A DNA stretch of 64,000 bases from Verpa conica (GCA_033030425.1 JAUFSD010000011.1:620001-684000); one strand, 5' to 3'. Counted from the first letter of the stretch, positions 10,350 to 22,128 are shown. Notes: a model not told the origin generated them from the letters alone. Program-made: numbers and translations.

Positions 10350-13062
10350 ATGCCTCGACAACGCCTCTCTACCGGCTCTCACCGCCGCCAGTCCGACTTC
10401 AGCTCCCCAACAAAGACCATGAAGATCCCTCTAAACGATGACACCGCCGAGAAGGCAAAGCGCCACAAGAAGCGCAGCATCCTGCAGGATATGCAGATGA
10501 ACAAGATTGCAGCAGCCGTAACTCCGGGTCGGCGGGTTACAATTGGCTCTATGGATGAGCGTGGGGAGAGCCCGATTCATACACCATTACGAGGAGGAGT
10601 TGCGGGTGATGGACCATTGGATGCCGTGACGCCCATGAGGAAGGTGCCGATACTTGCGAATTTTGAAGAATGGATGAAGTTGGCGACTGATAATGTTTGT
10701 GCTCATTATTTTTTTTTGGTGGGGGAGGTGGTGGAGTGTGGGTGTTGGCTAATGCTCGTGGCGCAAATAGAAAATTAATGCGACAAACTCATGGAACTTT
10801 GCACTGATTGATTATTTCTATGATATGTCACTACTTAAAGAGGGCGAGGGGATCAATTTTCAGAAAGCTTCTTGTACTCTTGATGGGTGTGTAAAAATAT
10901 ACACGAACCGTGTGGACTCGGTCGCCACCGAGACTGGAAAGCTACTTAGTGGATTGGCCGACAGCTCTTCAAAAAGGAAAGGCCGGGGAGGCGATGAAGA
11001 GGATGGGGAAGGGAGCGATGCGGAGGGGGATGAAGATGGTGAAGGCGTCAAGAAGCCAAGGCGGAAGGTATTTTTTATTTATCCCTACTTAATTGCGATA
11101 CTAGTTGCCCTTCCTCATAACTAACCCCCCCCCCCTCCCAGGCACAACGGTCCTCAGAAGCTACCCTCGCGAAAGACTTCAACACTCTTCAGATTAAAAA
11201 ACTCGAACTCGAATTCTCCGTCGATCCCCTCTTCAAGAAGGCCTCTGCCGACTTTGACGAGGGCGGCGCCAAAGGCCTCCTCCTAAACCACCTCAGTATC
11301 GACAGTAACGGTAAAATCGTCTTCGACTCATCCGACGACAAAAAATCCCCCGAGGAGCTCGCCTCCGAAATCGCTGAAGACGGTGAGGATAAAACCCCCA
11401 GGCCCCCATCAGAAGAAAAAGTCGAGGAAGATGAAGATATCCCTATTGACCTCTCTGCACTTGCCTCGCGGTTCTTTCCCGACCTGAGCCGCCTAGATGG
11501 TCAGGATATATGCCCGTCTCTCAAGAACTTTGATCTTGGTGATAAGACTGGCGCAATCGATATACCATTTCTTAAGGCTCTTGACCGCGCTGAAGATTTG
11601 GCTTTGCTTCATGATACTGGTGGGTCTGATGATGGTATGGGTGGTGACATGGCGTTCGGCTTTGATGACGGGTTTGGCGTCGGGGTGGCGGGGGATATGA
11701 CGTTGGGGTTCGGGGAAGGTGGGGAGGTGTGGGCAAATGAGACAATTGCAGATGCGGCAGAGAGATTTATGAGTCCTGCGAAAAGACCTGGGATGATGGG
11801 GCTTGGAGGGGGAGATGGGGAAGATGAGGAGCGGTTCGGTGAAGTGGAAGGTGGTGGGTATAGGGTAGGCTTCGGGGACGGGGTAGAAGGTATATTGAGT
11901 TATTTTGATGAAGCGTTAAAGAAGAATTGGGCGGGGCCGGAACACTGGCGGATTAGGAAGATTAAAGGTTTGTTTTACTACAGTGGGTAGCTATAGGGGG
12001 TGTAAATGCTGACGAGTGACACGCCGTGAAGATAGCACTAAACCAACAAACGCCCCCGTCCGGGTTCGTAAGGAAAAAGAAACCTTCGAGATCGACTTCA
12101 TGGACCCTACCGCCGACATCCCCTCTGACATCTTTGCCCCTCCAAAACTTCGTGCATCTCTCAACATCAGTAAGAAAGACCAGAAATCCAAGTCCCGTCA
12201 CCTACTGCCAGACGATAAACACTTTAACTCTCGGCAACTTCTCAAACTTTTCCTAAAGCCCAAGGCATCTATACAACAGTCTAAACGCCGCCGTCTCACT
12301 ATCAATGGCCGTGCCGGCAACACAACCTCTCAAGACATCAACGCTGGAGCAGCCGAGGAGGGTGGAGAAGACATGGACGAAGAGTTCTGGGCAAAGGAGA
12401 ATATGGCAATGGATATACAAGCCTCCTCTACCCCAGATCCCAAGGTAGCTGGGAACTACGATGCAAACTTCTTCCAAGACGATGGTCTAGATATGGGAAT
12501 CGGTATGCATGATGAAGACGACGATGACGAATTTGCAGACGCAAGAGAGGCATTCAGCCCAGGCCCTGACGGAGCTGATAATCCCGCACTCGCAAACTTG
12601 ATGCCCCCGAGTACTATGGGTACCCAGTTCCCACCGGGGACATTCGGCGGGAACCTGGAGTTTGGGAGTCAGCTGGTTACATCCTCGAGGCGTGTCAGGC
12701 CAGAATACGTGCAATACGCGCGTGTCGCAAAGAAGGTTGATGTTCGCAAGCTAAAGGAGAATCTATGGTCCGGGTTGGCATTCGATACCCCTTCTGCCGC
12801 AAACACTGCCACTGCCATTGCAGGCGAAAAGGAGCACGACGAGGGTATGGAAATAGTTGAACCACGTAGATTTACAAGGGTTATGAATGAGCTCCAGAAT
12901 GTGTATCCGCAAAAGACAATGGCTGATATATCAACGTCTTACTGCTTCATTTGTTTACTACATCTAGCAAATGAGAAGGGACTTGTGATTACGGGGAGTG
13001 AGGCACTGACGGAGTTGAGTGTGGTGAAAGATGAGAGTGCAGAGGGGCCCGATGACTATTAG
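10350..13062 (+). CDS. brn1: condensin complex subunit 2 (Barren / CAP-H / BRN1)
   Basis: Four exons are inferred: 10350-10694, 10771-11067, 11142-11967 and 12032-13062; 832 aa, normal for fungal CAP-H. Kleisin subunits bridge the SMC2-SMC4 heads and recruit the HEAT subunits in mitotic chromosome condensation. The N-terminal kleisin block is seen across the first splice (NFEEWMKLATDN then KINATNSWNFALIDYFYD), followed by the CVKIYTNRVDSVATET segment. The middle is acidic, Gly/Asp-rich and probably disordered. The C-terminal part has the conserved block KKVDVRKLKENLW and a winged-helix-like end (about residues 740-825). Mitotic phospho-regulation is known for the family; many Ser/Thr-Pro sites (for example SPAKRP, TPMRK) fit this. 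Confidence 0.92.
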
Positions 13063-14847
13063 TGGGCTCGACGAGGAGATGAGATTAACGGCTTTTAGTT
13101 GTATTATTGTACTTCTTTTGTTTTCGTGTACGTTTTACCTTTATTTTTTATTTCTATTCTGGTTATTGCTTGAGTGTGTTTTGTCCGGTTGGGTTTGGGT
13201 GAGATCAATTGGAAGCTAGCTGTAATGGCTGTTTGTCGAGTTACAGTAGAGTTGGAATAATTAAAATATCTGTCCGATACCGGATTATAATTTTTACAGT
13301 GAGGGAGGGGGTTTATGTGTATCTCTTAGGTTTCGCTCTTTCTTGTTAATTTGGTCATCAGAAGTCACTCGATCTACGATATGATGCTTTATTTTCCCAT
13401 GTAGTGATACATTTTGATGTAGCTTACTACAATAGTCTGAGAAAAACCTCTCTCCTAGCGATAAAAACAAGTCATTCTGAAACTATAAAATTCTATAGCA
13501 ACTGGGGAAAGGTTTTAGTAGCCTCGTGCCCATCCCCTACGGCGCAGCTTGCTGCGTCACGGTGGCTGCGCAGCAAAAGCAACCATTGGGGCTGGGAACG
13601 AGACTAAGGTTTTAGTAACAAATAGGTGGTTCTTCTCTGTCTGTTACTTCGATATGCACATACAACTGAGCAATTACATCCACCTATATCAACGAGCCAC
13701 AAACCTTCCGGCTATGTCCGAAGAAAACACCCAGATCCTACCGTTGCGCTATGGGTGCTGCTGATATTATCTTCTGTTTACAAAGTGTCTATCAAACACC
13801 GATTCTAGAGTTAAATGCTGAGATCCAAATATGAGCTACTGAGGAAAGGAGAAATATAACCTTTGCCCTCTTGGCATATACTGAAAACTTCTGACTCTAT
13901 TTAGAAATTCAGTGACATGAATGAGATCTTTTTCTGACCTCCACACACTCACCAACCTCAACTAATTCCTGTTATTCTCCTCCACTATACTCTATTAGCC
14001 ATCAACAAAGAGACTAAAAAATATCGAGACAAATATTTCCCGTAGATACAGCGCTCAATTGAAGTAGAAAGAGAGTTCTAAAGATATCTGTTGGTATATA
14101 TGATCTCTATGATATAAGGCTAATTAGCCCTACATGAGCTTATTTACTTGTTCCTGCTGAAAACACCTCTGATAACGATGGTTAGCAGAGGAGCTGTATA
14201 CAGAACCCTTAATGTCTGGTTCGAAGCCTCGTGCCCTGTAAATCTAAATTGATTATAGGAGTAATTAAGGTAGGTACTGCAAGTATTATAGAATAGAGCT
14301 GTTAAGAACGAGAGCTAGAGTATCGGTGGTATACTTACCGAATAGGTATATTTATGTGTATAAGAGTTCTTTCCCTACCTGTGACACTGTTGGTAGGGGA
14401 TTTTTTGTTGTGGTTTGCTGCTTCTATAGGTGTAACTAAATTAACAGAAAGTCCCGGGAATTCATAGGAGTCATAGTCAAAAAAATGAGGATACTATCGA
14501 TCTAAGGCAGGAGATGTTTTAGGGGAGGCGTAGGATATAGGAGTTCCCCCCCCCCCTCCCCTCATTAATAGGATATAGGAGTAGTCACTATTACAATATA
14601 AACTTCCACAGTTAGGGTTCAAAGTAGATAAAGACTAAGGATAGACAAGGGGTACTTACTCATAACAGAACCATTTCATCACATAATAGCCGTATTTTTA
14701 GCTGAAATGGCATCACTGGAACCTCTGGACGAAGCTGGTGTAGGGGTCAAGTCAAAATTCTTATATCTAGCTACGGAAGCAATATTCGTAGGGGAAACTA
14801 GTATGGGTCGGCCTAGGTTCGACTGTACTATTTCTGCTATAATGGGT
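13063..14847. other. gene-free stretch between BRN1 and the tandem gene family
   Basis: No supported gene. It contains a small GC-rich insertion with direct-repeat flanks (13511-13618, listed separately) and a poly-C/CCCCTCCCC tract near 14550. The open frame at 14707-14970 on the plus strand is antisense to a family remnant and its Ser/Pro-rich tail, so it is not called. Confidence 0.5.
13511..13618. repeat. 88-bp GC-rich insertion flanked by a 10-bp direct repeat
   Basis: GGTTTTAGTA occurs at 13511-13520 and again at 13609-13618. The 88 bases between are GC-rich against AT-rich surroundings. They carry imperfect inverted ends (GCCTCGTGCCCATCCCC at the left, GGGGCTGGGAACGAGACTAA at the right) and an inner GC-rich stem built from GGCGCAGC / GCTGCGCAGC. 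A direct repeat of this kind suggests a target-site duplication. There is no known family name. Confidence 0.5.
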
Positions 14848-15051
14848 TCAGTGAGGTATAAGAATATATTGGGCGGTGTTCAAACTAATGTCTTGCTCAA
14901 GAGAGCTGAAGATTACTTCGATAAACTGGAATCTGGTCGTTTTACTTACCGCTCTAGGATTAGATTTTGATTTTTCTATAAAGAGATTAATATTCACATT
15001 AAGTATAGATGCTAAGCCGAAGAGCTTTATTTCGTCGGCGGTGATCATCAT
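14848..15051 (-). pseudogene. truncated copy D of the unrecognised helical-domain family
   Basis: This 67-codon frame, opening with two ATGs, aligns by eye over its whole length with the N-terminal helical domain of the gene at 15386-16948. Compare ITADEIKLFGLASILNVNI with LITDQRQLLKLAFGLSVDL, and FIEVIFSSLEQDISLNTAQ with LLEGVFVFLRGAIGLTEVK. It stops right after the domain. A further Ser/Pro-rich stretch can be read downstream in another frame, but no RRM-like part follows. It could be a decayed duplicate or a very short standalone gene. Confidence 0.45.
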
Positions 15052-15385
15052 AGTGAAATACTTCTTGAATTATCGGCTTAACTGGGATTAAATGTGTTGA
15101 ATCTCTGTCAAACCTTTCTAGCGCACGGAGAGCAAACCATATTATATCACCCAACCAAATATTTGCTGTACTAGAGCTTTTGATTCAGTCTGTATAATTT
15201 ACAGGCCACCGATTTGTGAATTTCTATGGTGAAGATTCCTATACTTATGTAATCCAAATGAATGAAACTAAGAGGTTTTGTGTTGGAAGAGTAAACTCCA
15301 ACTTTTTATTTTCAACTTAATTTTTCAGTACAAATAGCAAACTCTATACTTCTTTGGCGTAAAATATAGCGCGTCACACTAATAT

Positions 15386-16948
15386 CTACTCGTGTCTACT
15401 AGAAAAGACATCCGCAAAGTTAACCATTTCTGCTGCAACTGTGCCAGATGAGAATGAACGGACAGAAGGGGAAATCGAGTTGAATTTTCCAAACTGGTAG
15501 ACATTTGAGAGCTCGGGTACTGTTTTTTGAGGGACGCTGGCTGGAGAAACTAGAGGAATTTCCGAAGTAGGGAGTAATGGTACTGTAACTAGCGTGTTTG
15601 CAGAACTATCAGATGTGCTACGTGGTGTGGTAATCATTAGGCTAGGAGGTGCTAAAAATGTAGGTGACCGGTGGGCTGTAGTATTATCTAGGCTAGAGGG
15701 CTCCTGGACTGTGGTAGTGGCTGTAGCAGACGGGATAAAAAACTCTGGTGCAGATGTATTAATAGATTGATAAAATATTGGAATGACTGGAGGAGGTGCA
15801 GGTCCCGCAAGGAAGTCCTTTAAGGTCCCATTAACTATATCTGCACTACTTTTAGTATTACTACGGAGAATTTAGGAGGTGAAGGATGTACCAGTGATTT
15901 TTGTTGTAGGTATAAGACGATCAGCTGGATCCCGTCCGAAGGCTACGGAGGAACCGGCTTCGAGAAGTCTAGATTTGTGGAACCCCTTAACTTTTATAGC
16001 GGCTTCGATACAATCGAAGATGACAATTAATCCTCCGCCAGGTAGGATACGGTAGGCATCTAAGGAATAGCAATGGAAGAAACTCTTATCTAATGCTCGG
16101 AGCTTATCCTGAAGTTTAGTCTGGCTCATTGGGTGTTTACGGTTGAGAAAGGTTAGAGCACGTCTTGCTGGGTTTGCTGGGTTTTTGGCGGCCTCGATAA
16201 TATCAACTCTTTCGTCCGCTGGGCGTTGACAAACTTCTATAGAGCGGCCCGGAAAGTTTGACCGCCCCTTTGGTGTATTTATAAAATTCCAGAATCTTGC
16301 CGCCGCTTCAACTCCCACAAAATTTATGTAAAAGTTGCAACCACTGCTGTCTTTGTAGGGCTTACGTACTAGTCTCTCGAGGGGACCTCCGTATATATGT
16401 TCCAAAACTTGAGATGGTGTGGCCTTGAACGGTAGTCCGGTGACTAGAAAGCAACGCCTCTCATTGAGTTCTTCTGTTTTGGTAGTCTTAGTAAAATCAA
16501 AAATATCTCGAAAATACACACAAAGGGGATAAATTCATACCAGAGATAAGTGGATTGCCCCCCCAAGAGATTACCTTAAGTGACGACTTTCTTCCCACTA
16601 ATCCTCTCATGTAAGTGAGACGTGACGAGAAGTTGAATTTTGAGTAGACCTACTAGGGATATTTAAAGTAGGGACACGGAGTGCAGGAGGAGCTTGAACA
16701 TGAGTCGGCCTGGCTAGTTCAGAGGTAGCTACCCTTTTTTTACCAATGGTAAGAAGGTGATTTTTAACTTCGGTCAATCCGATAGCTCCTCTGAGAAAGA
16801 CAAAAACACCTTCCAAAAGCTGTGAGCGGGAAGCGTCATCGAGCGTTTGAGGATCGGACTTGATCCTTTCCATCAAAAATTCGAGGTCGACACTAAGCCC
16901 GAATGCAAGCTTTAGAAGCTGTCGCTGGTCTGTGATTAGATTGACCAT
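15386..16948 (-). CDS. unrecognised protein: helical N-terminal domain + RRM-like domain (copy B)
   Basis: I do not recognise this gene by name. A three-exon model (16948-16654, 16506-15892, 15840-15386) gives 454 aa. Exon 1 carries a helical domain at residues 1-70 (LLKLAFGLSVDLEFLMERI), then a Ser/Pro/Thr-rich linker. Exon 2 has an RRM-like fold: an RNP2-like strand RCFLVTGLP, a YGGPLERL turn, an RNP1-like strand NFYINFVGVEAAARFW, then a second conserved part (DKSFFHCYSLDAYRILPGG). Exon 3 is Ser/Thr/Pro-rich. The exon 2 frame has no ATG before the RRM, which argues for splicing from exon 1. A single TAA separates exons 2 and 3 in the same frame and is removed by a 51-nt intron, which keeps the frame. 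The first intron's borders are the weakest part. Two related copies lie either side. RNA binding is inferred only. Confidence 0.5.
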
Positions 16949-17717
16949 GATTTTTGGGTTGTTTTTCTGATTCTTTTGGTGTGAGCAGAAAGGACTTGCA
17001 ATGAGTCCGCAGCTAGTGGTTAATGTAGTGTAATTTGGGTCATGTAAGCTCACTCGATTGGTACCTAGAAAGTGTTCGAGGTATAGTTACATAAGGGTAC
17101 AGGAGAAATCTAATTAGGGGCGTCGGAAGCGATGGATTTTAGTAAACAGAGTGTTTTCGAGAGGGCTTCTCCTAGAAAATCAAGTATCTACACTTCATCT
17201 TGCATGTACTTCATACTCCTGTTTGAGGCATAATTTCAATCAACGTATATATGCAACTCAGCTCTTATTCTAGATATATTCTCATAATTTTATCTTTCCT
17301 GATAGACCTCTTGCAGTGTAATTTTTATAAATTCAATATCTAAATACATAAGTACATAATTTTGTTTTCCCCAGTTTAATCGTTTACTCGTACTTCTGAA
17401 AAAGCATTTCCGCAAATCCTACCATCCCTAACGGTTTCCTTATAGCCGAGGAGCCAGAGGGCGCGAGAATCTTACTGTCTGGTTTTGAATGGTAGATATG
17501 TGGGGGTGTGGGGGTTTCTTAGAGAATAGACCGTTCTGGAAGAAAAACTACCGGCTGGACGTTTGAGGGAAAGACTTTTCTTTTGGCTGAAGTGGCGCCC
17601 ATAGGCTTATCAAGTACCAGAGACACATAATTTACGTTAGTTTTTCTATTAAGATTCCAGGAGGATACAGTAGATTTCGTATTGCCAGTATCATCCCCTA
17701 CCACCAGCAGTGTCTTT
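16949..17717. other. spacer between family copies B and C
   Basis: AT-rich and mostly without structure. The frame at 17519-17743 on the minus strand directly follows the stop of copy C and corresponds in position to the C-terminal exon of copy B, but has no ATG and is probably part of the decayed copy. Confidence 0.4.
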
Positions 17718-19026
17718 TTATAAGAGGGGGATAGGATGGTCACATGAGCCCTTTCCGTATACCGCCTTGTAGTTATTGAACCATTCTCCGAGAAGCCAAC
17801 GTCGATGAAGCTCCATGGTATTCATGGCTGCCTCAATACTGTTTAATATAGAGTGCCCCTCCATTCTATCCTGATTGACGCGAAACTCGTCAAGAGAGAG
17901 GGGATGAAGGAACCTTTTATTAGGGTCTGCTAATCTGCGTTTAAGGTCTTCCGAGTCTGCCACATTACCCTGGTATCCTTGAAAGATTATAACTCGCCTC
18001 GCCTCTCTGGGTTTATCGGGTCCTTAGCGGCTTTGAGGGCTCTTTCTTCGATACTTCTACGGTCCTCATCGCCCCATCTGAGAGTGCACCTACTGATCTC
18101 TCCTGGGAACCGTAGCTGGCCCATTGATGTATTTGCAAATGCCATATAACCTGTAGCTGCTTCTAGGGTTATAAAAACCAGTAGAAAATTTGAAACTACC
18201 TTGGGGTCTCGAGGGTATCGCCCTAGGAATTCTAAAGGGCCACCGCAGACCTGTTACGAGAGCATCGATAATGTAGTTGTAGGTGGTGCGCCCCTGATAT
18301 AAATTCAACGGCAGAGGTTTTTTTCTCCCCGGTACTGTCAGTATGAACTACAGCAGAACCTAAAATATAAGTCTTCTAGGATCTTACTTGTTCTTGGAAT
18401 ATCCCGGTATATATTGTGGTGGAGACCAAATGAGGCGCAATACTCCCAAAAGGCTTAGACGGCACTGGCAAAGCTATTTTAAAAAGAGAAACTGTAATTA
18501 AAGTTTTTCGGACAGAAGTATTGGCTCTCGCGTAGCGTATATTTATATAGCCTATGGATTGTTCTTTCTTAGGTTAGCTTGTAGATATATTGGGAGGAGG
18601 GACAAGAAATATACCATAACCAGAGTAGGGGCTGATGAGAGGCATATTAGGAGGACGACTGTTATTAATATTCTGGTTTACAATAGGAGTGAGACTAGGC
18701 TGATCAAGAACAGACTGAGAAGTATGAAGTGAAAGACGGCAAGCATCCACATGGCCACGGGCTTCTAAATCGGCAGCAGATTCCTGGTGCCCATCACTCA
18801 AGAGTTCTAGAAGACAGTTTTGAACCTCATTCAACCCGATGGCTTTCCTGAGGAACTTAAACTTTCCCTCAAGGAATTGAGTACGAGCCCTTTCGTCTCT
18901 GATTTTGTGATCAAGCTCTATGCTTCGTATCAAGTAATCAATATCGACACAAAACACAAGTGCAAGCTTCAAGAGTCTCTGCTGGTCAGAGATCAGCTTG
19001 GTGGCGCATGGAATGTTATTGTGCAC
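17718..19026 (-). pseudogene. broken copy C of the helical/RRM-like family
   Basis: Same order as copy B: the helical domain (LLKLALVFCVDIDYLIRSI, at about 18995-18800), a Ser/Pro linker, the RRM-like part (GGPLEFLGRYP ... FLLVFITLEAATGYMAFAN, about 18250-18000), then the second conserved part (DPNKRFLHPLSLDEF, about 17920-17720). Several lesions are visible. The helical frame has no ATG: it opens with GTG right after an in-frame TAA, beside a MITE starting at 19036. A stop lies just before GGPLEF. A 5-bp tandem duplication (GGCGA twice, near 17995) shifts the frame between the two RRM-side blocks; the homologous positions align exactly if one unit is ignored. An early stop then replaces the splice region seen in copy B. 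It is most likely non-functional. Confidence 0.65.
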
Positions 19027-19035
19027 TTATAGCTA

Positions 19036-19638
19036 TTGTCGGGTAGCAAAAATACCCGTATATTTGGATCACAACACAACCCACTCCACAATATGACAGC
19101 AAAACTGACCCAAAACTACACCGAAAAAGAGCTAAATACCATCAGAGGGGGCCATAAACCTATGATAATAGCTAAAAAAAAATATTTGAATCTGATTTTT
19201 TTTAGAGTAGGAGTAGGTGAAAGGTGTTATGTTTAAGGCACTCTCCAGATACTAGCTCTATACTTGCTAAAAAAAAAGTTTATAGTCTGGGTTCACCAGG
19301 TAGCGTTGCAACCACCACACCACACTAAACACCAGCCTTTATTATATCAACACAACTCAATATACCCAACCTTTAATTCATTAACTAGTGAGTGGAGAGG
19401 GAGGGGGAAGAGGAATATTGGGTAAGCCTTGACTGGAGTTGATAGTTTGTGTTATTGGCAAAGTGTGGGTTAATACCAGCACTTTGGTGGTTGCTACCTA
19501 GGTAAACCCAGACTATAAACTTTTTTTTTATAGCTAGTATGCTCTTGTGGTTTGTTTTCACTCATCTGTGCTGACTTCGGTTGCGTTGGCGTTGCGATGC
19601 TATTGCGCAAATGTACGGGTATTTTTGCTACCCGACAA
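19036..19638. mobile_element. TA-flanked MITE with a nested second MITE
   Basis: Ends are perfect inverted repeats beginning TTGTCGGGTAGCAAAAATAC at the left and reading the same in reverse complement at the right (at least 25 bp), with TA on both outer sides (19034-19035 and 19639-19640). Total 603 bp. The terminal TTGT and the GGG...AAAAATA layout resemble the MITE family at 4491 and 42484, so it may be a related subfamily. A separate inverted-repeat element occupies 19270-19528. No coding capacity. Confidence 0.85.
19270..19528. mobile_element. nested MITE inside the 19036-19638 element
   Basis: About 259 bp, with inverted ends AAAAAAAAGTTTATAGTCTG and its reverse complement, continuing through GGGTT-ACC-AGGTAGC and AACCACCA/TGGTGGTT. 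TA flanks both sides (19268-19269, 19529-19530), suggesting insertion at a TA target. It is younger than, or co-mobile with, its host element. Confidence 0.75.
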
Positions 19639-19927
19639 TACATGTATGTGGTGAGGCCGTTAAGGTCTAGCCACCGAGTGATTTCTGGTGCTTCGTGGGT
19701 GTAAGTTTATGGGAATTCATAATACAGAAGGGGAAAAAGGTTCCTTCCTTTATACAGTTTCACGAAGTTCTGTCTTCGCTCCCTCATGATAATTTCTTTA
19801 AAAATAGACTCCGATTCATCACGACTAACTTAAAGGACACCCCTCCAAGAAACTACTACCTCAAATGCAGATCAAGCTCGCCCCTATGCGAGACCTGGTA
19901 TCCTGTTTTATAGACTCTCTACTCAGC

Positions 19928-21647
19928 TTATCGCCGACCTTCAAAAAGAACAGATGATGGACTGCCCCCAAGGTGAGTATTATCCTCTGACTTGAATCCC
20001 TCACCATCATTAAACAGGGTATTCGATAATCTATCTAGTGCAGAGGACCACTCCTTCATAGCGTGCATACGTTCGGCATCGACGCTACTCTCAATCTGTA
20101 CGGTTCCCTTCTCCTGATTGATCTTCCCGCGGATCTTCTTGTCGAGAATGAGGAAGCCGAGGATTTCTTGTACCTCTGGAACCGAAATACGAAGCTGACG
20201 TGCGATGAAGTCAAGTGTGAAACGAGTGAAAGGGGCGATTAATTTCAGTAAGGCCTCAGTACGAATATTACGAGTGACTTCATCGATATGTTCACGGATA
20301 AATGGATCAGAGAGGATATCGGCTTTGTTCTTTTCGAGGATGGATTCATATCTGTGAATCTCGTTGCGTTGGTAAGCTTCAACGAGATCGGTCATTGCTA
20401 CAATACGAGGGTCTGTCTTGTATCTATGACGAATCAGATTGTGTACATTAAAACTAAGATTTTGGGGTATTTACGGCTTTGTCTCCTGAGATTCAAAAGG
20501 ATTGATTTCTGATTTCATGAGCATGCTGGCTAGAACAAGATACTTTAGGACCTGGATCCTTTGCAATGACCCTGCCTCATCGTAGTTACGGAAAGACTCA
20601 AAGAAGTCGCTCTGAGCATCCTTCCAGTTTTCTAACTCAGGATTTAGAAACGAGTGCTAGTACCAGGTTTTAGAGCGAAGTGCTCACCTTCATTCATGTG
20701 CATTTTCCCTCCACATTCACGGATAATCCCCATGATCCTTGGATGAGGAACGGCTGATCTTACTCGTAAAGATTTATTGTATAAAGCCTTCAACCTAGTT
20801 AGTTTTCAGAATCCTGTAACTATCATAGACAGCCCTTCACCTTTAACTTTTTATTGTTCCCTGTTTCAGAGTACATCTGGATCTCAATAGCGTAGACCTC
20901 TAATAAGTATGTCCCCTTCGATGGATCATCCGACCCGTCTGGTCTCTGACAAGCTTGATGCAACAACCTGACGTTCCTGGTTAACCGGCCATATTCCTTC
21001 CGGTCCAGCCATAGTTTTGCTAGCTTAATGTTCGTCTTGAGCCATAATCGCTCGTTATTGGTACCCTGGAAGGCTTCGAGAGTCATATCGTAAAATTTCT
21101 CCATGTATGGCATGTCTTCAGGGTCGCTCGATGATGAAATAAAGTCAAGCATGTTATTAAGGGACTTCTCCGAGTAGTTTCGTGTTACGGCAGAACGGAT
21201 ATATGTTAGCAGCTCGGCATAGTGTTCTACTGCCTATTGTTCGCAACATGGATCAGTCAGTTTATAATATCTTCTCTAGGTTATCGAAGAGAGTAAGAAG
21301 CTTTTCTACCTTCTCATGCTGCTTTAGCTTGAACTCTAGCTTTATAGCCTGTTTGAGACCCTTAAATCCCCTAAACCACGCAAGCTATTAGCCTTGGTAA
21401 TGTCCCTAAGCTCCACCACATCACCTCCTACATACCATTCTCCTTTCTCTTTTTCCAGCGTTGCTACACCTAGAAATTCATCGATAGCTGCCTGTGGATC
21501 GCTCTGCTTCATTCCTTTGGCGTTGTAGTAGCTATTCTCGACGTCAATGTTTCCGGACTCATCATCCTCCTCCCCAGATGTGTAGTGAAATTCTCCGTAT
21601 TCTCCGTCATCACCATCGGACTCAAGCATAAAATCGTCATCAGACAT
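19928..21647 (-). CDS. csn2: COP9 signalosome subunit 2 (CSN2)
   Basis: Six exons on the minus strand are inferred: 21647-21436, 21370-21310, 21233-20841, 20787-20688, 20631-20475 and 20423-19928; 472 aa, the usual size. The protein starts [17 protein letters not shown], the family's acidic N-terminus, and runs through a TPR-like helical region ([37 protein letters not shown]). The PCI winged-helix domain is in the last exon ([20 protein letters not shown]). CSN2 is a scaffold of the COP9 signalosome, the cullin deneddylase that controls SCF ligases; in filamentous fungi it affects development and secondary metabolism. All splice joins keep frame and family sequence. It has the same orientation as NUP188 upstream of it. 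Confidence 0.95.
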
Positions 21648-22128
21648 TTTTGATTGCAGATTCTAGAGCTCTTGACGTAAAGGTGGGGGGGTTGATAGTG
21701 GGGGATATCGCGGGGGAGCTCCGTTTGGTAGAGGCTGTTGCTGAGCGACGCGATAGTGACAATGGTCTGTGCACGATAGGGTAACTAAGCCAAAATGGGT
21801 AAAAGTGTCCCCCCACGAGCTTCGAATACTATATTTAGGGTAGAAAGTCTTCTATCGTCACCTGGCCGAGAGATTTTCCAAACTAGGAAAAACAGCAGCA
21901 TTTATACCGAGTAAAAATCCATAACTCTAGGCAGGCCATGGAGCTTTGTATAGTCAAAACTTACTAGCCTTATCATTATCGTTATGCATCCTCGCCCCTT
22001 CCCGATATTTTGTTCTAATATACAACTACAAAACGATACACAACCCAGAAACCAGAAATCAAAAGTGCGCTACAGAACCCTAAATTCAGTGGTAATATCA
22101 TTAAACCCAAAACCGCCACCCCGGAAAC
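21648..22128. other. intergenic region between NUP188 and CSN2
   Basis: 481 bases between the stop of NUP188 and the CSN2 start, both on the minus strand. It should hold the NUP188 3' end and the CSN2 promoter. There is a run of C (GTCCCCCCACG) near 21810; nothing else is assigned. Confidence 0.4.

Noticed and set aside
14190..14240. Possible tRNA or tRNA-derived repeat: TGGTTAGCAGAG (A-box-like) and GGTTCGAAGCC (B-box-like)
   Set aside because: The T-arm does not pair at its outer positions and no acceptor stem can be drawn, so no tRNA is called; a decayed SINE remains possible.
14707..14970. 87-codon plus-strand frame starting with ATG
   Set aside because: It lies antisense to the copy D remnant and its Ser/Pro-rich tail. 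The minus-strand reading matches two paralogues, so this frame is a shadow.
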